The notes under the pieces are model-generated. The model did no database searches. It was not told the origin of the DNA and saw only the letters and a program-made list of their open reading frames with translations. The position numbers and the translations under genes are program-made. From positions 1 through 48,512 of the forward strand of contig CALXYT010000013.1 of the NCBI GenBank assembly GCA_944393045.1: 48,512 nt of DNA. Reading direction: 5' to 3'. Shown here piece after piece: positions 1-9,257 of this stretch. Position 1 is the first letter of the stretch; the number at the start of each line of letters is the position of its first letter. The DNA comes from an uncultured Succinivibrionaceae bacterium. Lineage in GTDB: Bacteria > Pseudomonadota > Gammaproteobacteria > Enterobacterales > Succinivibrionaceae.

Positions 1-1931
1 TAGATTTTAAATTTTTTGAGAATGCCTTATATCCCCATAGCTAAAGCTTGGGGCTTTACGGCTGGGTTTGGTAAATACAATTCATCACTTAATAAATAAG
101 CAATAATTTATCCAGTACGCTCAGCAAAGCGTAATCTATTGCCTTATTTAAGATTTTTATATGAAAACCTTAATCAAATAAAAAGATTACAGAAGTTATA
201 TGTTTTCTGACAATATTCGTGCTTCTTAGCATGTTCCCCCCTAAAAATCTCATTATTTTAAAAATACTTAAATAAACTATTAAATATTTTAAAATGCTCA
301 AGGATTTGCATGATTTCCCTATGAACTTACCTGTATGTATTTTTGTTTCTTAAGAAACAGATAGAGAGAAGAGTCTATATGATTCATATGGGAATAAAAA
401 ATCTTATAATATCACAGTAGTATGCAATTTCTTTTTATGTTCTGAAATTACCTCATAGAACTTTATGCCTGGAATGTAGATAATGAATTTTTTTCAGACT
501 CTATTCTGACAACTCTTTATATATAAGAATGAGTACTTAAGTTCTTAATTTACCTATGACTTTTTCTTTTCTATAAAAAAGCAAGCTTAATTTAACTTAC
601 TCCAAGACATATTTACAACTAAGATACCACAAGCTTAAATTTACAGAACCAATGCATTTAAATCTTTTGCTCTATAAGTATTGCTAAAGTGTCTAATGTA
701 AGCAGATAAAAGGCCTGCAACTTTTAGGGAGATTCCAATCCCCTTAGACATACATTTTTTCCAAAAATTTTCCCAAACACTCTCTTAAAAAAAATTCACA
801 CTCTTATATGCATATTCTTATAAACTTTCTGCGTAGAATTCAGCTTTATGCGCCTGCTTATTTGTATCACGTGGATCTTTAACTCATTATTCCCCCAGTC
901 AATTTCTAAGGGGGACGATATTAAAGACAAATATAACGGTAAATTGGGAGAACTTTAACTAAAAAATTGGGAAAATAAAAAATAGAGCTGGATAATGCGA
1001 GATACTGTTAGGCTAATATAGAGAGAATATGGATCAAACATGAATCTACCAGGAGCTAATATATGCAAATATAAAGTAAGCACTGGCAAAACCCCTCTTT
1101 CAAGCTAAAAAAATATGCCAGTAAATCAGGCGCAGTGAGCTTTTTAGTATAAAAATGCCATAAAAATACCACCCCTTCTGGAAAAATGAGATAAAATCCC
1201 AGTAGAAACACCAAATATCATCATTCATCACGCAAAAAAAATCCGCACTTTTTTTACTAAAACCCCCATCTTTCACTTTATTAAAAAATCGTCAAAAGCT
1301 CTTCTAATTATGCCATGAGACCTTGATTCATAAGGTTTTGATGTACTTTTTTAAAAATTTTGCAGAATTTATCAAAAAATTGCCGATTTTTAGATTTTTC
1401 AGAAGAAAATTCTAACCTTTTTTGGGTATTTGATAAAAAGTTTAAAATTTTTTGGGACAAAATTCGGATCATCTTAAGTGTTAAATGATCCGGTTTTCAG
1501 GGTAAATTTCTGGGTGAAAATCTATGTTTTCTGGGACATTTCTAATTAACATTTTTTTAAATGTGCATTTTTTGTACTATGAGATCACCGTTTATTATCA
1601 AGAGCTCAAGACTTATTAAAAATTAAGCAGTTTTATTTTTTGCAGAAATCTCTTTCTATTTTTTTTACTCCTTTTGTGTATTAAAAAACGATGTAAATAT
1701 TAATCACTTATCCATACATATCGGTAAATTCACTTACTTTTATGATAAAAAAAATATTTGACAGTTAAAATTGAATCGTATATATTTCGCTCGTTTTAAA
1801 GTATTAACAAATAATTCACAATTAAGTTACATATATAATTTTATTTTAACTATAATTTTAAAAGGCTCTAAGCGTATTAAAAATATCTTAAAGCCAGATA
1901 TTATTTAATTATTTATATTAGGGAGAGTGTC
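1..1931. other. Long region without a credible gene
   Basis: About 1.9 kb of very AT-rich sequence in which I find no reading frame with a plausible start, ribosome binding site and protein-like composition. It holds several inverted repeats: a bulged palindrome at 33-53, another of the same shape at 726-744, and an 8-bp stem (CGGATCAT/ATGATCCG) at 1465-1492. Long T and A runs are frequent at 1200-1450. It could be decayed mobile-element DNA plus the promoter region of the gene at 1932, but I cannot name a source. Confidence 0.6.
33..53. repeat. Bulged palindrome resembling an IS605-type end
   Basis: CCCCA, a bulged T, AGCT, a two-base AA loop, AGCT and TGGGG. The build (4-5 bp, one bulge, 4-5 bp, AA loop) matches the hairpin of the element at the right edge of the window. 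It could be the remnant end of a related element. Confidence 0.35.
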
Positions 1932-3494
1932 ATGCCAAAGTATTTCAATGGCGACTATACCAAAAATGGTGCTATAAAAAGCTACCTTGAAGAACTAATA
2001 AATAACTCTCATGAGATGGAGTTTTTAACCAACAACTCTCATCTCCTGGATGCGCAAGCTAATCTTACCCTTGAGCTTTATGCAATGAATAAATCTAACC
2101 TCTTTAAGGATACTCCACCGCCTGATATGGATGGTTATTTAGATGACTTAGTTAAAAAATACGCACCTGATTTCAAGTTTTTCACTACAAGATTTATGCT
2201 CGCAAAATCTATTACGCAGCATAAGACTTTACTGGGTAGCAGTGTTCTTTACGGAAGAATGATAACCTACTCTGATGTAGCCGCCTGGATCGGCGAAAAG
2301 CTTACTGCCAAATACAGTGAAGAACTTGAGCATTTTGCGATTAAGGTATGTGCTGTTGAGCACCTGTTTGATTTTCGTGAAAAACTTAATGCTTATCTTG
2401 AACTTTATGATGTTATTCGTAAATTGGCTGTATGTTATAACACAACCGAAAACGAAATCTTATCTTTACCGTTTGATCTTTCAAGCTTCTTATATTTACT
2501 GCATAACAATATGGAAGAAGATTTACAGTATCGCCTGCTTGTACCAGAAGGTGATGGTGCAATTTATCGTGATTCTATTTTCAACAACAGCTATGAAGAT
2601 GACGAGAATTTACAATACTTTGCCAAAGTAAAGAAAGCGGATCTTAAGGCTCAGAGAAAGAACTTAACTCATATAGAAAAACGTCATGTTACCGATAAGT
2701 TCCTGGCATACATCGATTTAGCTAACGATATTTACTATAAGAGAATGATTACTATAAGATCTCTTAATTCTCCTCCAGCGCCACTTAGAAGAATTATGGT
2801 TAGTAATATTCACACCTCTCATAGGGAGCACTTTAATATCGATGAGGCTAAGATGATATCATCATCACCTTATGAAAGAGCTCTTAAATCAATTGATATA
2901 ACCGATAATGTAAGTGATCATATTTACGAATTAGCTAATAACAGGTGCGAAATCGTACTCTTAAAGGATGTTGGTTCCTCAATTGTAGAAAATGGTTTCT
3001 CTTATGGGTGTGCACGTGAGTTAATGCTTTTACTTTACCCAATGCATAATGCGGAAAAAAGAGCTTTTTACCTACGTAAAATCAATACCATGTTAATAAA
3101 ACTTTACGGTATTCAGAGCGATGACATTAAATCTCGTGTTCAGGTAACTTATGATTTTCATAAACTCAGCGCCTTTGAATATAAGATTGTAATTCTTCTT
3201 ATGATAATGCAATCCTCTATGGGCTATAGCTACTACCTAAAGAGAAGCAGAATGCCTGGGGAAACTCCAATTGAGGTTTATATACCAAATCACTATAACC
3301 CATTAATGACAGTTCGTTTTAGCGATATTGTAGGGGTAATTTCTCGTATTGATAGTACTTATACACCATCAGAAGAATTATCAAGAGCCGTTTATAGCTT
3401 AGCAGGGCTTATTAAGAGGAAAAAGGTTGCTCTTGGCGTTATTGATGGCAAGTACTATCTTCTTGATGTAACTCATTTAAGAAAACAGGTATAA
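1932..3494 (+). CDS. Hypothetical 520-aa cytoplasmic protein
   Basis: I do not recognise this protein. It begins with ATG after a good ribosome binding site (GGGAGAG a few bases upstream) and has even, protein-like composition throughout. There is no signal peptide and no convincing membrane segment, so it is probably cytoplasmic. The N-terminal half is acidic and leucine/tyrosine rich. The C-terminal part has mixed helical segments and ends with a short strand-like stretch (VALGVIDGKYYLLDV). No Walker, helix-turn-helix, zinc-binding or nuclease motif is visible. It is a stand-alone gene with non-coding DNA on both sides and a perfect 14-bp hairpin just after its stop codon. A lineage-restricted family is likely. 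The reading frame is secure; the function is unknown. Confidence 0.8.
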   Translation: MPKYFNGDYTKNGAIKSYLEELINNSHEMEFLTNNSHLLDAQANLTLELYAMNKSNLFKDTPPPDMDGYLDDLVKKYAPDFKFFTTRFMLAKSITQHKTLLGSSVLYGRMITYSDVAAWIGEKLTAKYSEELEHFAIKVCAVEHLFDFREKLNAYLELYDVIRKLAVCYNTTENEILSLPFDLSSFLYLLHNNMEEDLQYRLLVPEGDGAIYRDSIFNNSYEDDENLQYFAKVKKADLKAQRKNLTHIEKRHVTDKFLAYIDLANDIYYKRMITIRSLNSPPAPLRRIMVSNIHTSHREHFNIDEAKMISSSPYERALKSIDITDNVSDHIYELANNRCEIVLLKDVGSSIVENGFSYGCARELMLLLYPMHNAEKRAFYLRKINTMLIKLYGIQSDDIKSRVQVTYDFHKLSAFEYKIVILLMIMQSSMGYSYYLKRSRMPGETPIEVYIPNHYNPLMTVRFSDIVGVISRIDSTYTPSEELSRAVYSLAGLIKRKKVALGVIDGKYYLLDVTHLRKQV

Positions 3495-3512
3495 ATCTAC
3501 CTTTTAAAGGTG

Positions 3513-3546
3513 TACCACTAAGATGCTTCCAGGCATCTTAGTGGTA
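3513..3546 (+). terminator. Perfect 14-bp hairpin after the 520-aa gene
   Basis: TACCACTAAGATGC and its exact complement flank a 6-base loop, starting 18 bases past the stop codon. The run of T that follows is interrupted (TTAATGATATTTTTG), so it may be an imperfect terminator or an mRNA 3'-end stabiliser. Confidence 0.6.
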
Positions 3547-3763
3547 TTAATGATATTTTTGTTATGTTTCTTAGTTTGCTGTACATAATTTGTTTAACGT
3601 TATTTTAAAAATAACCTAACCATACTTTATATGAACAGTGAATTTTTTGCGGGAAATGTTTAGGATTGGGAAAATTTTAAGAGCGAAACGTTATTTTTTA
3701 AGCTCTGAAAGACATTTTTTTTGCTTATACTTCGAACAATCTTCAAAATTTTTATTCTAAAAC

Positions 3764-3791
3764 TTGCAACAAAATAAATTTAAGGTAAAAT
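3764..3791 (+). promoter_or_regulatory. Promoter of tRNA-Ser
   Basis: TTGCAA at 3764-3769 and TAAAAT at 3786-3791 are separated by 16 bases. The -10 box ends 10 bases before the mature tRNA, as expected for a short-leader tRNA transcript. Confidence 0.55.
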
Positions 3792-3801
3792 TATAACCAT
3801 T

Positions 3802-3892
3802 GGTGAGGTGTCCGAGTGGTTGAAGGAGCACGCCTGGAAAGCGTGTATACGTTAACTGCGTATCAAGGGTTCAAATCCCTTTCTCACCGCCA
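3802..3892 (+). tRNA. tRNA-Ser (anticodon GGA)
   Basis: A class II tRNA with a long variable arm. The acceptor stem GGTGAGG pairs with TCTCACC at 3882-3888, followed by discriminator G and an encoded CCA. The anticodon stem CACGC/GCGTG encloses a loop with anticodon GGA at 3836-3838, reading UCC and UCU. The T loop TTCAAAT is present. It stands alone, with its own promoter just upstream and a weak hairpin plus T run at 3965-3999 downstream. Confidence 0.97.
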
Positions 3893-3964
3893 TGTTATTA
3901 ATTCGATTTTTTATTGTGTGACTAAAACGAACGATTAGGTATAAAAAAATACCTATACCATAAG

Positions 3965-3999
3965 AAGGAAGCAGATATCCTTATTTGTTTCCTTTTTTT
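3965..3999 (+). terminator. Possible terminator of tRNA-Ser
   Basis: AAGGAA and TTCCTT frame an 18-base loop, and the 3' arm runs into seven T residues. The stem is short, so this is a tentative call. Confidence 0.35.
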
Positions 4000-4250
4000 A
4001 TGCTTACATAAAACCTGGCATTTTGCTGTTTCTTTTCCCTATTTCTTTTATCCAGAAAATTCCTTATGTTTTTTTAGCTTTCATACTTGAGGCAACTGCA
4101 GGCTAAAAAAGTTCGCAATAAAGAATCTAAAAACTACTGGTGATAAATTTGGCTTAGACTAGAGATTTTTAGAATCTTTTTATCTTAAATAACTGTCAAA
4201 GCAAGAACTTTTTGCATGTAAAGTTGATTGTGAGAATATGCAAAAAATGA

Positions 4251-4282
4251 ATAAAAAACACCAAGTTTTTTTTGCTTGGTGT
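4251..4282 (-). terminator. Rho-independent terminator of the glycosyltransferase-like gene
   Basis: On the minus strand ACACCAAG and CTTGGTGT pair across a 9-base loop and are followed by TTTTTT. It lies about 95 bases past the stop codon at 4376. Confidence 0.75.
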
Positions 4283-4375
4283 CCTTGTAAATGATATCTA
4301 TTGGTTATTAGTTATTCTATCAGCTGTTACCCCTTGGTATTTAAGAAGTTCTACTCTTATTAAGCTTAGTCCTGG

Positions 4376-5623
4376 CTATTTTGTAGTCGAGGAACTATCG
4401 GTGGCAGTAACATCGATGGTAGTCTTAGTTGGAACTTTCTGTAAATACTCAAGATAGGCAATGCGTTTGGCTACAATTTCACATAACTCTATGTAATGAC
4501 CCGTAATAACATCTGAGGCAAATTGATATCCATAATTACTGTCAATCTTATCGTTTGACCTTAATACCTCATTAAGTTTCTTTACAATATCATCAACTTT
4601 TTGTTTTACTAACGCTCCCAGGCAATTTGGTGCTAATAATTCTTTTATGCCACCTTTTCCCTGGCATGCTACCACTTTAGTACCAAGCATCTGTGCTTTT
4701 ACTATTTGCCCCTCAAAACCTGAAACACTGGTAGTACATACTAAAGCTTTAGCATTAGCAATATAAGGATATGGATTTAAGACATCAGTATAGATATCGA
4801 TAAAGTTATCAAGCTCGGTCATACGAGCAAGTTTAAGCAAATCATTAAGCTTATTACCTTTACCAATGATAATTAAACGGTAATCTTTATTTTTCCTCCT
4901 AAAACATGCAAAAGCTTTAAGTAATAACTCCTGATTGCTTTCAGCTACCAAATCTGCAACATTTACTAAATACTTAAACTTTATATCATACTTAGTTTCT
5001 TCCTGAGCTTTTTCAGTAATTATCTCTTTATCGACTATCGGAGGGATTACTCTTATAGGACCATCTGATTTTATTTTATGCCTTAGTAAGATACCTGATA
5101 ATATGGCAGCAATTCCTTCTGAAGAGCAGATTAGTTGCTTATTGGTATATAAAGCACGGTAAATAAAAGATGCAAAGAATTTGTTTTCTTTGGTTTCAGG
5201 AGACGAAGAAATATAAATAAAAAAGCGTGGATCATAAAAAGCGCTTAGTGAGGTATAAACTCCTTCCCCAAATGCCATGATAACATCCATTTTGCCATAA
5301 TTTTGTTCAATGTTCAGCAGTCTTTCCCTAAAGACTTTGCAGTAAGCTTTAGTGCGCCAGATAAACTCTGTTCCTGGCATAATGGTGGCCATAACAGTAC
5401 GGTTATAGAGATTTTTTAAAAAACCTTTACAGCCTTTTCTTATTACTTTATCGATATCTTCATTAAAAACCTTAATATCTTGAGGTACCTGAATACTGAT
5501 AACTCCTTTTTGCACAAGAATATAAACCTGATGACCACGCTTAGTTAGCTCCCTGGCTACCTCAAGCATAGTTTTTTGAGGGGTATCTAAGGTTAAGCGT
5601 CTTGCTATAAATAAAAACTTCAT
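4376..5623 (-). CDS. GT-B glycosyltransferase-like protein, probably catalytically altered
   Basis: 415 aa with the GT-B, family GT4-like layout: an N-terminal domain opening with a beta strand (MKFLFIARRL) and a segment reading TKRGHQVYILVQKG, then a C-terminal donor-binding domain from about residue 213. The expected first strand motif (VGRL..EK) reads VNVADLVAES, so the usual Arg and Lys are Asp224 and Ser229. The usual EX7E motif reads SGFEGQIVKA, with Ser301 and Lys309 in place of both glutamates. By eye the fold is kept but the nucleotide-sugar binding residues are lost, suggesting a pseudoenzyme or a very divergent transferase. AGGA lies 6-7 bases before the ATG. It has its own terminator and no other glycan genes nearby. 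Confidence 0.75.
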   Translation of the reverse strand: MKFLFIARRLTLDTPQKTMLEVARELTKRGHQVYILVQKGVISIQVPQDIKVFNEDIDKVIRKGCKGFLKNLYNRTVMATIMPGTEFIWRTKAYCKVFRERLLNIEQNYGKMDVIMAFGEGVYTSLSAFYDPRFFIYISSSPETKENKFFASFIYRALYTNKQLICSSEGIAAILSGILLRHKIKSDGPIRVIPPIVDKEIITEKAQEETKYDIKFKYLVNVADLVAESNQELLLKAFACFRRKNKDYRLIIIGKGNKLNDLLKLARMTELDNFIDIYTDVLNPYPYIANAKALVCTTSVSGFEGQIVKAQMLGTKVVACQGKGGIKELLAPNCLGALVKQKVDDIVKKLNEVLRSNDKIDSNYGYQFASDVITGHYIELCEIVAKRIAYLEYLQKVPTKTTIDVTATDSSSTTK

Positions 5624-5722
5624 ACCTTTATCCTAACTACTCAAGTTTGAGCTATATATCTGGTAACAGACCATGTTTATAACATAAAGCAGGAGTTATT
5701 ATGCGATATTTGCGACTCATTT

Positions 5723-5759
5723 AATAAAGTCTTAGCTTTGATAAACTCTTAGCTAAGAC
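5723..5759 (-). terminator. Terminator after the coiled-coil membrane protein
   Basis: On the minus strand GTCTTAGCT pairs perfectly with AGCTAAGAC across a 13-base loop and is followed by TTTATT, about 50 bases past the stop at 5809. Confidence 0.6.
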
Positions 5760-5808
5760 CTTTAAGCTTACGTTAGCAGTAGCTTAGTAACAGTTAAGAA
5801 GAAGGATA

Positions 5809-6576
5809 TTACCACTTCTTCTTAAGACCGAAGATTTGATCGATATCATCACCTTCTTTCTCTTTGGCCTTTTCTTCTTCAATTTCTTTCTTATGACGCA
5901 TATTAATTTGCTGCGCCAGAAAGTCTTTCTTCTCTCTTAATTGTTCCTCAAGATTTTCAAACCAAGGATCATCCGAACCTAATTCACGAAGTGAACGCAG
6001 ACCACTATTAACAAGCTCCTCCATAGTGCCATATTGCTTAGTCATCTCTGCCTCATCAATAGTACGCACTAAGTTACTGAACTGAATCTTAAAAATCATA
6101 TTGGCCAGACGCTTATCCTCACGCACCAGCTCCTGTTGGGAAACTCGTCCTCTATTAAACTCAATACGTAAGATTTTTCTGATACGGCGAAGAACCTTAA
6201 GCATTCTTAACGCCATGTCGGTATCTTTTGGAGGAGCAAAAGAAGGCTCTGCAGAAGGGGTAGATATATTAGCCTTTATTTGCTCTTTTATATCCGTCAC
6301 TCTTTGCTTTACTGCCATAGCATTCTGGTTTACTGCCAGGACCTGCTCCAAAGCATAAAGTACACGCTTTTGTAAGATAGTAACTAATTGACTCGAAAAA
6401 GGGATCTGGGTGACATTTAACAGAATGTCATCTGTTTCATTGATAATTTCTTTCTGCTTAGATACAAGAAGCTTTTTATCAATTTCCTGCTGTATCTGAT
6501 AATCGTTATATATCATATAAGCGATTATTAAAAGTACAGCAAACGCAATACACATTAAAATAATCGTTAAAGCCAT
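5809..6576 (-). CDS. Membrane-anchored coiled-coil protein of unknown function
   Basis: 255 aa. Residues 1-22 form one hydrophobic segment (MALTIILMCIAFAVLLIIAY) with no cleavage site, so the protein is probably anchored with its body in the cytoplasm. The rest is helical and charged, with a proline-rich break near residues 108-118 and a strongly basic patch (KVLRRIRKILRIEFNRGR, about 127-144). The C terminus is a highly charged coiled coil ending in KKKW. The layout resembles conserved but uncharacterised single-pass helical proteins of Vibrio- and Shewanella-type bacteria; that similarity is from memory. The ribosome binding site AGGAAGGG lies 4 bases before the ATG. It is a single-gene unit with its own terminator. 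Confidence 0.75.
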   Translation of the reverse strand: MALTIILMCIAFAVLLIIAYMIYNDYQIQQEIDKKLLVSKQKEIINETDDILLNVTQIPFSSQLVTILQKRVLYALEQVLAVNQNAMAVKQRVTDIKEQIKANISTPSAEPSFAPPKDTDMALRMLKVLRRIRKILRIEFNRGRVSQQELVREDKRLANMIFKIQFSNLVRTIDEAEMTKQYGTMEELVNSGLRSLRELGSDDPWFENLEEQLREKKDFLAQQINMRHKKEIEEEKAKEKEGDDIDQIFGLKKKW

Positions 6577-7228
6577 TTACCCTTCCTGTTATGCAAATCT
6601 TTTAATGTTTTTGTTATATGTTTTTTGTTATTTTTTTCATGTTTTATTTTTAGATTTTTTGTATGCTTTTGGGTTTTTAGTTTTTGGTTTTGCGCTTTAT
6701 GGGCAAAACTTTTTATTTTTTTTATTTCTTGAGCTTACTTTTAAAACAACTTAAAAAACAAACTTAAACTTATAACTGCATGATAGCTATTTAAGTGTAA
6801 AGTGCTTTTATGCTATGAATTTTCAGTTTTTGCTTAAACCATACTTTTTAACTTTGGGAGGATTCCTGTTTTGCTTGGGAACATTCCCATATGTCTCTTT
6901 TAAATTTTATAGCATATAATGACAAAAACACTTTTGCACCATATATACAATCTACCATAATTTACAAATACTTAACGACACATAACGCATATTCTCAATA
7001 AAAATAAGTCTTATATGCTTAAAAGTCGGTGCTTAAATCACAAAATCAAAACTTAATACTTCTGAAACGCCTTAATGTTTCTTTAAGTAAAATTTTACTT
7101 AAATCAGATGTGACCTTATAAAAAACAAACAATAAGCGCAATACTCTTAAAATTAAAGTATAAGCGTGTTATAATCAATTAGGTTTTAACCAACTGAGAA
7201 TTTTTATTACATAGGAAAGGAGTCATTC
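6577..7228. other. Divergent intergenic region with promoters
   Basis: 650 bases between the divergent coiled-coil gene and fumarase. The part at 6600-6730 is strongly T-rich on the plus strand, which would be A-rich upstream sequence for the minus-strand gene. The part at 7140-7228 carries the fumarase promoter and ribosome binding site. No small gene is seen. Confidence 0.6.
7147..7175 (+). promoter_or_regulatory. Fumarase promoter with extended -10
   Basis: TGTTATAAT at 7167-7175 is a perfect extended -10 box (TGn then TATAAT). TTAAAA at 7147-7152, 17 bases upstream, is a weak -35. The resulting leader is about 45 bases and ends with AGGAAAGGAG just before the ATG at 7229. Confidence 0.6.
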
Positions 7229-8755
7229 ATGACTGTTATTAAACAGCAAGACTTTATTGATTCAATCTATGATGCGTTACAGTATATTTCATACTACCAT
7301 CCGTTAGATTTTGTGAAAGCTCTAAAGAAAGCTTATGACCGTGAACAAAACCCAGCTGCAAAATCAGCTATTGCTCAGATCCTGGTAAACTCTAAGATGT
7401 GTGCAGTCGGTCATAGACCATTATGTCAAGATACCGGTATTGTTACCTGCTTTGTAAAGATTGGTATGAACGTACAGTTCGAAGGTGACATGACCGTTGA
7501 AGAAATGGTAAATGAGGGTACTCGCAGAGCATATTGCGATCGTGATAATCCTTTAAGAAAGAGTGTACTTCGTGATCCTATCGGTGCACGTATCAACACT
7601 AAAGATAACACTCCTGCTGTTACTCATATTGAAATGGTTCCAGGTGATAAGGTTGAAGTGTTAATTGCCTCTAAGGGCGGCGGGTCTGAAAACAAGTCTA
7701 AGTTAATTATGCTTAACCCTTCAGATTCAATTGAAGATTGGGTATTAGAACAATTACCACATATGGGTGCCGGTTGGTGTCCTCCTGGTATGTTAGGTGT
7801 CGGTGTTGGTGGTACTATGGAAAAAGCTGCTGTATTAGCAAAAGAAGCTTTAATGGAACCAATCAATATCGAAGAACTTATTGCCAAGGGTGCTGAAACT
7901 TCAGAAGAAAAGCTTCGTTTAAGCCTTTACGATAAAATCAATAAGTTAGGTATCGGTGCTCAAGGTTTAGGTGGTTTGACTACTGTTCTTGATGTTAAGG
8001 TTAAGTCATACCCTACTCACGCAGTAGCAAAGCCTGTAGCAATTATTCCAAACTGCGCAGCATCTCGTCATATTGACTTCACTCTCGATGGCACAGGTCC
8101 GGTTAATTTAGTTCCTCCTTCATTAGATGAATGGCCAGATATTGAACTTGGCAGTTCTGATAATGCTCGCCGTGTAAATCTTAATAACATTACCAAAGAA
8201 GAAATGGCCACCTGGAAAACAGGTGAAACTCTTCTTATCAGTGGTACTATTGTTACAGGTCGTGATGCAGCTCATAAGAGAATTTGCGATCTTATTGCTC
8301 AGGGCAAGCCATTACCAGAAGGCGTGGATCTAAAGGGTAAATTTATTTACTACGTAGGACCTGTTGATCCGGTTCGTGATGAAGTTGTAGGACCTGCAGG
8401 TCCAACCACTTCAACTCGTATGGATAAGTTCGTTGAAACCATGTTAAGCGAAACTGGTCTATACGGTATGATCGGTAAGTCTGAAAGAGGTCCAAAGGCA
8501 GTTGAATCTATTAAGAAACACGGCGCTGTTTACTTAATGGCTGTTGGTGGTGCTGCTTACCTTGTATCTAAGGCTATTAAGAAATCAAAAGTTGTTGCTT
8601 TCCCGGATCTTGGTATGGAAGCAATGTACGAATTTGAAGTAGTAGATATGCCTGTAACTGTTGCTGTAGACTCTAAAGGTAATAACATCCATGTAATGGG
8701 CCCGCAGGAATGGAAAGAAAAGATTAAAGAAATTGACTTTAAGTATATTGAATAA
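7229..8755 (+). CDS. fumA: Fumarate hydratase, class I (iron-sulfur)
   Basis: 508 aa, single-chain class I fumarase that interconverts fumarate and malate with a [4Fe-4S] cluster. Three cysteines, Cys66 (RPLCQDTG), Cys184 (GAGWCPPGM) and Cys276 (PNCAASRH), have spacing close to that of E. coli FumA Cys105/224/318 and should be the cluster ligands. The N-terminal catalytic domain is followed by the C-terminal domain with GPTTSTRMDKF. It is about 40 residues shorter than E. coli FumA, the difference being N-terminal. In an anaerobe making succinate it would feed fumarate to fumarate reductase. It is monocistronic, with a strong extended -10 promoter, a near-ideal Shine-Dalgarno sequence and a clear terminator, which suggests high expression. 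fumA and fumB types cannot be told apart here. Confidence 0.95.
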   Translation: MTVIKQQDFIDSIYDALQYISYYHPLDFVKALKKAYDREQNPAAKSAIAQILVNSKMCAVGHRPLCQDTGIVTCFVKIGMNVQFEGDMTVEEMVNEGTRRAYCDRDNPLRKSVLRDPIGARINTKDNTPAVTHIEMVPGDKVEVLIASKGGGSENKSKLIMLNPSDSIEDWVLEQLPHMGAGWCPPGMLGVGVGGTMEKAAVLAKEALMEPINIEELIAKGAETSEEKLRLSLYDKINKLGIGAQGLGGLTTVLDVKVKSYPTHAVAKPVAIIPNCAASRHIDFTLDGTGPVNLVPPSLDEWPDIELGSSDNARRVNLNNITKEEMATWKTGETLLISGTIVTGRDAAHKRICDLIAQGKPLPEGVDLKGKFIYYVGPVDPVRDEVVGPAGPTTSTRMDKFVETMLSETGLYGMIGKSERGPKAVESIKKHGAVYLMAVGGAAYLVSKAIKKSKVVAFPDLGMEAMYEFEVVDMPVTVAVDSKGNNIHVMGPQEWKEKIKEIDFKYIE

Positions 8756-8801
8756 GATTTTTAAATCAGTTTAAGCTAAATATACTTTACTACTTTAAAC
8801 T

Positions 8802-8839
8802 CCAGTAAATTTTTTAGGTAAATTTACTGGTTTTTTTTT
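8802..8839 (+). terminator. Rho-independent terminator of fumarase
   Basis: CCAGTAAATT and AATTTACTGG form a 10-bp stem around a short loop, followed by nine T residues, about 45 bases past the stop. Confidence 0.9.
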
Positions 8840-9257
8840 ATTGAGTAAAAGAAAATCTTTGGGCTTTTCTTTTTTATAACCTGCCGGGAAATGTTCAGGA
8901 AACTTGGAGCTTAGCTTTCACGTGAAATTGACAAAAGCAGATTGTGCTGAGTTTGCTGGAATTTTGAGGCAGGTTTTAGGGAAAGTTCTGTTTTTTTTTG
9001 TGGCTTACTTTTTTATGTCTCATTATGGACATTAAGCCACCAACATCCCCCAAAATAATGTGGCACGCCTAATAAGTTTAATTTTTTTCATGAAATTTTT
9101 TTTAATTTACAAGTTTTATCACATTTTACGATTTTAAGGTGTATTTACCGTAAAAAATTACAATTTAGTAACTTGCTATTTACATTCCTCTTGTTTGATA
9201 ATGTAGATATTATCATGGAGAAAACTTAATAATACTTTACTTAATGGCTGCTTAACT
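8840..9257. other. Intergenic region with an imperfect hairpin
   Basis: About 420 bases without a gene. At 9000-9040, GTGGCTTA pairs with TAAGCCAC and an inner ATGTC pairs with GACAT, leaving a T-rich bulge on the 5' side. A 15-base motif at 8886-8900 recurs near 3651. I see no clear promoter for the gene at 9258. Confidence 0.45.

Noticed and set aside
4272-4457. 61-codon plus-strand frame over the end of the glycosyltransferase-like gene
   Set aside because: It overlaps the terminator and the C-terminal coding part of the minus-strand gene and has no ribosome binding site.
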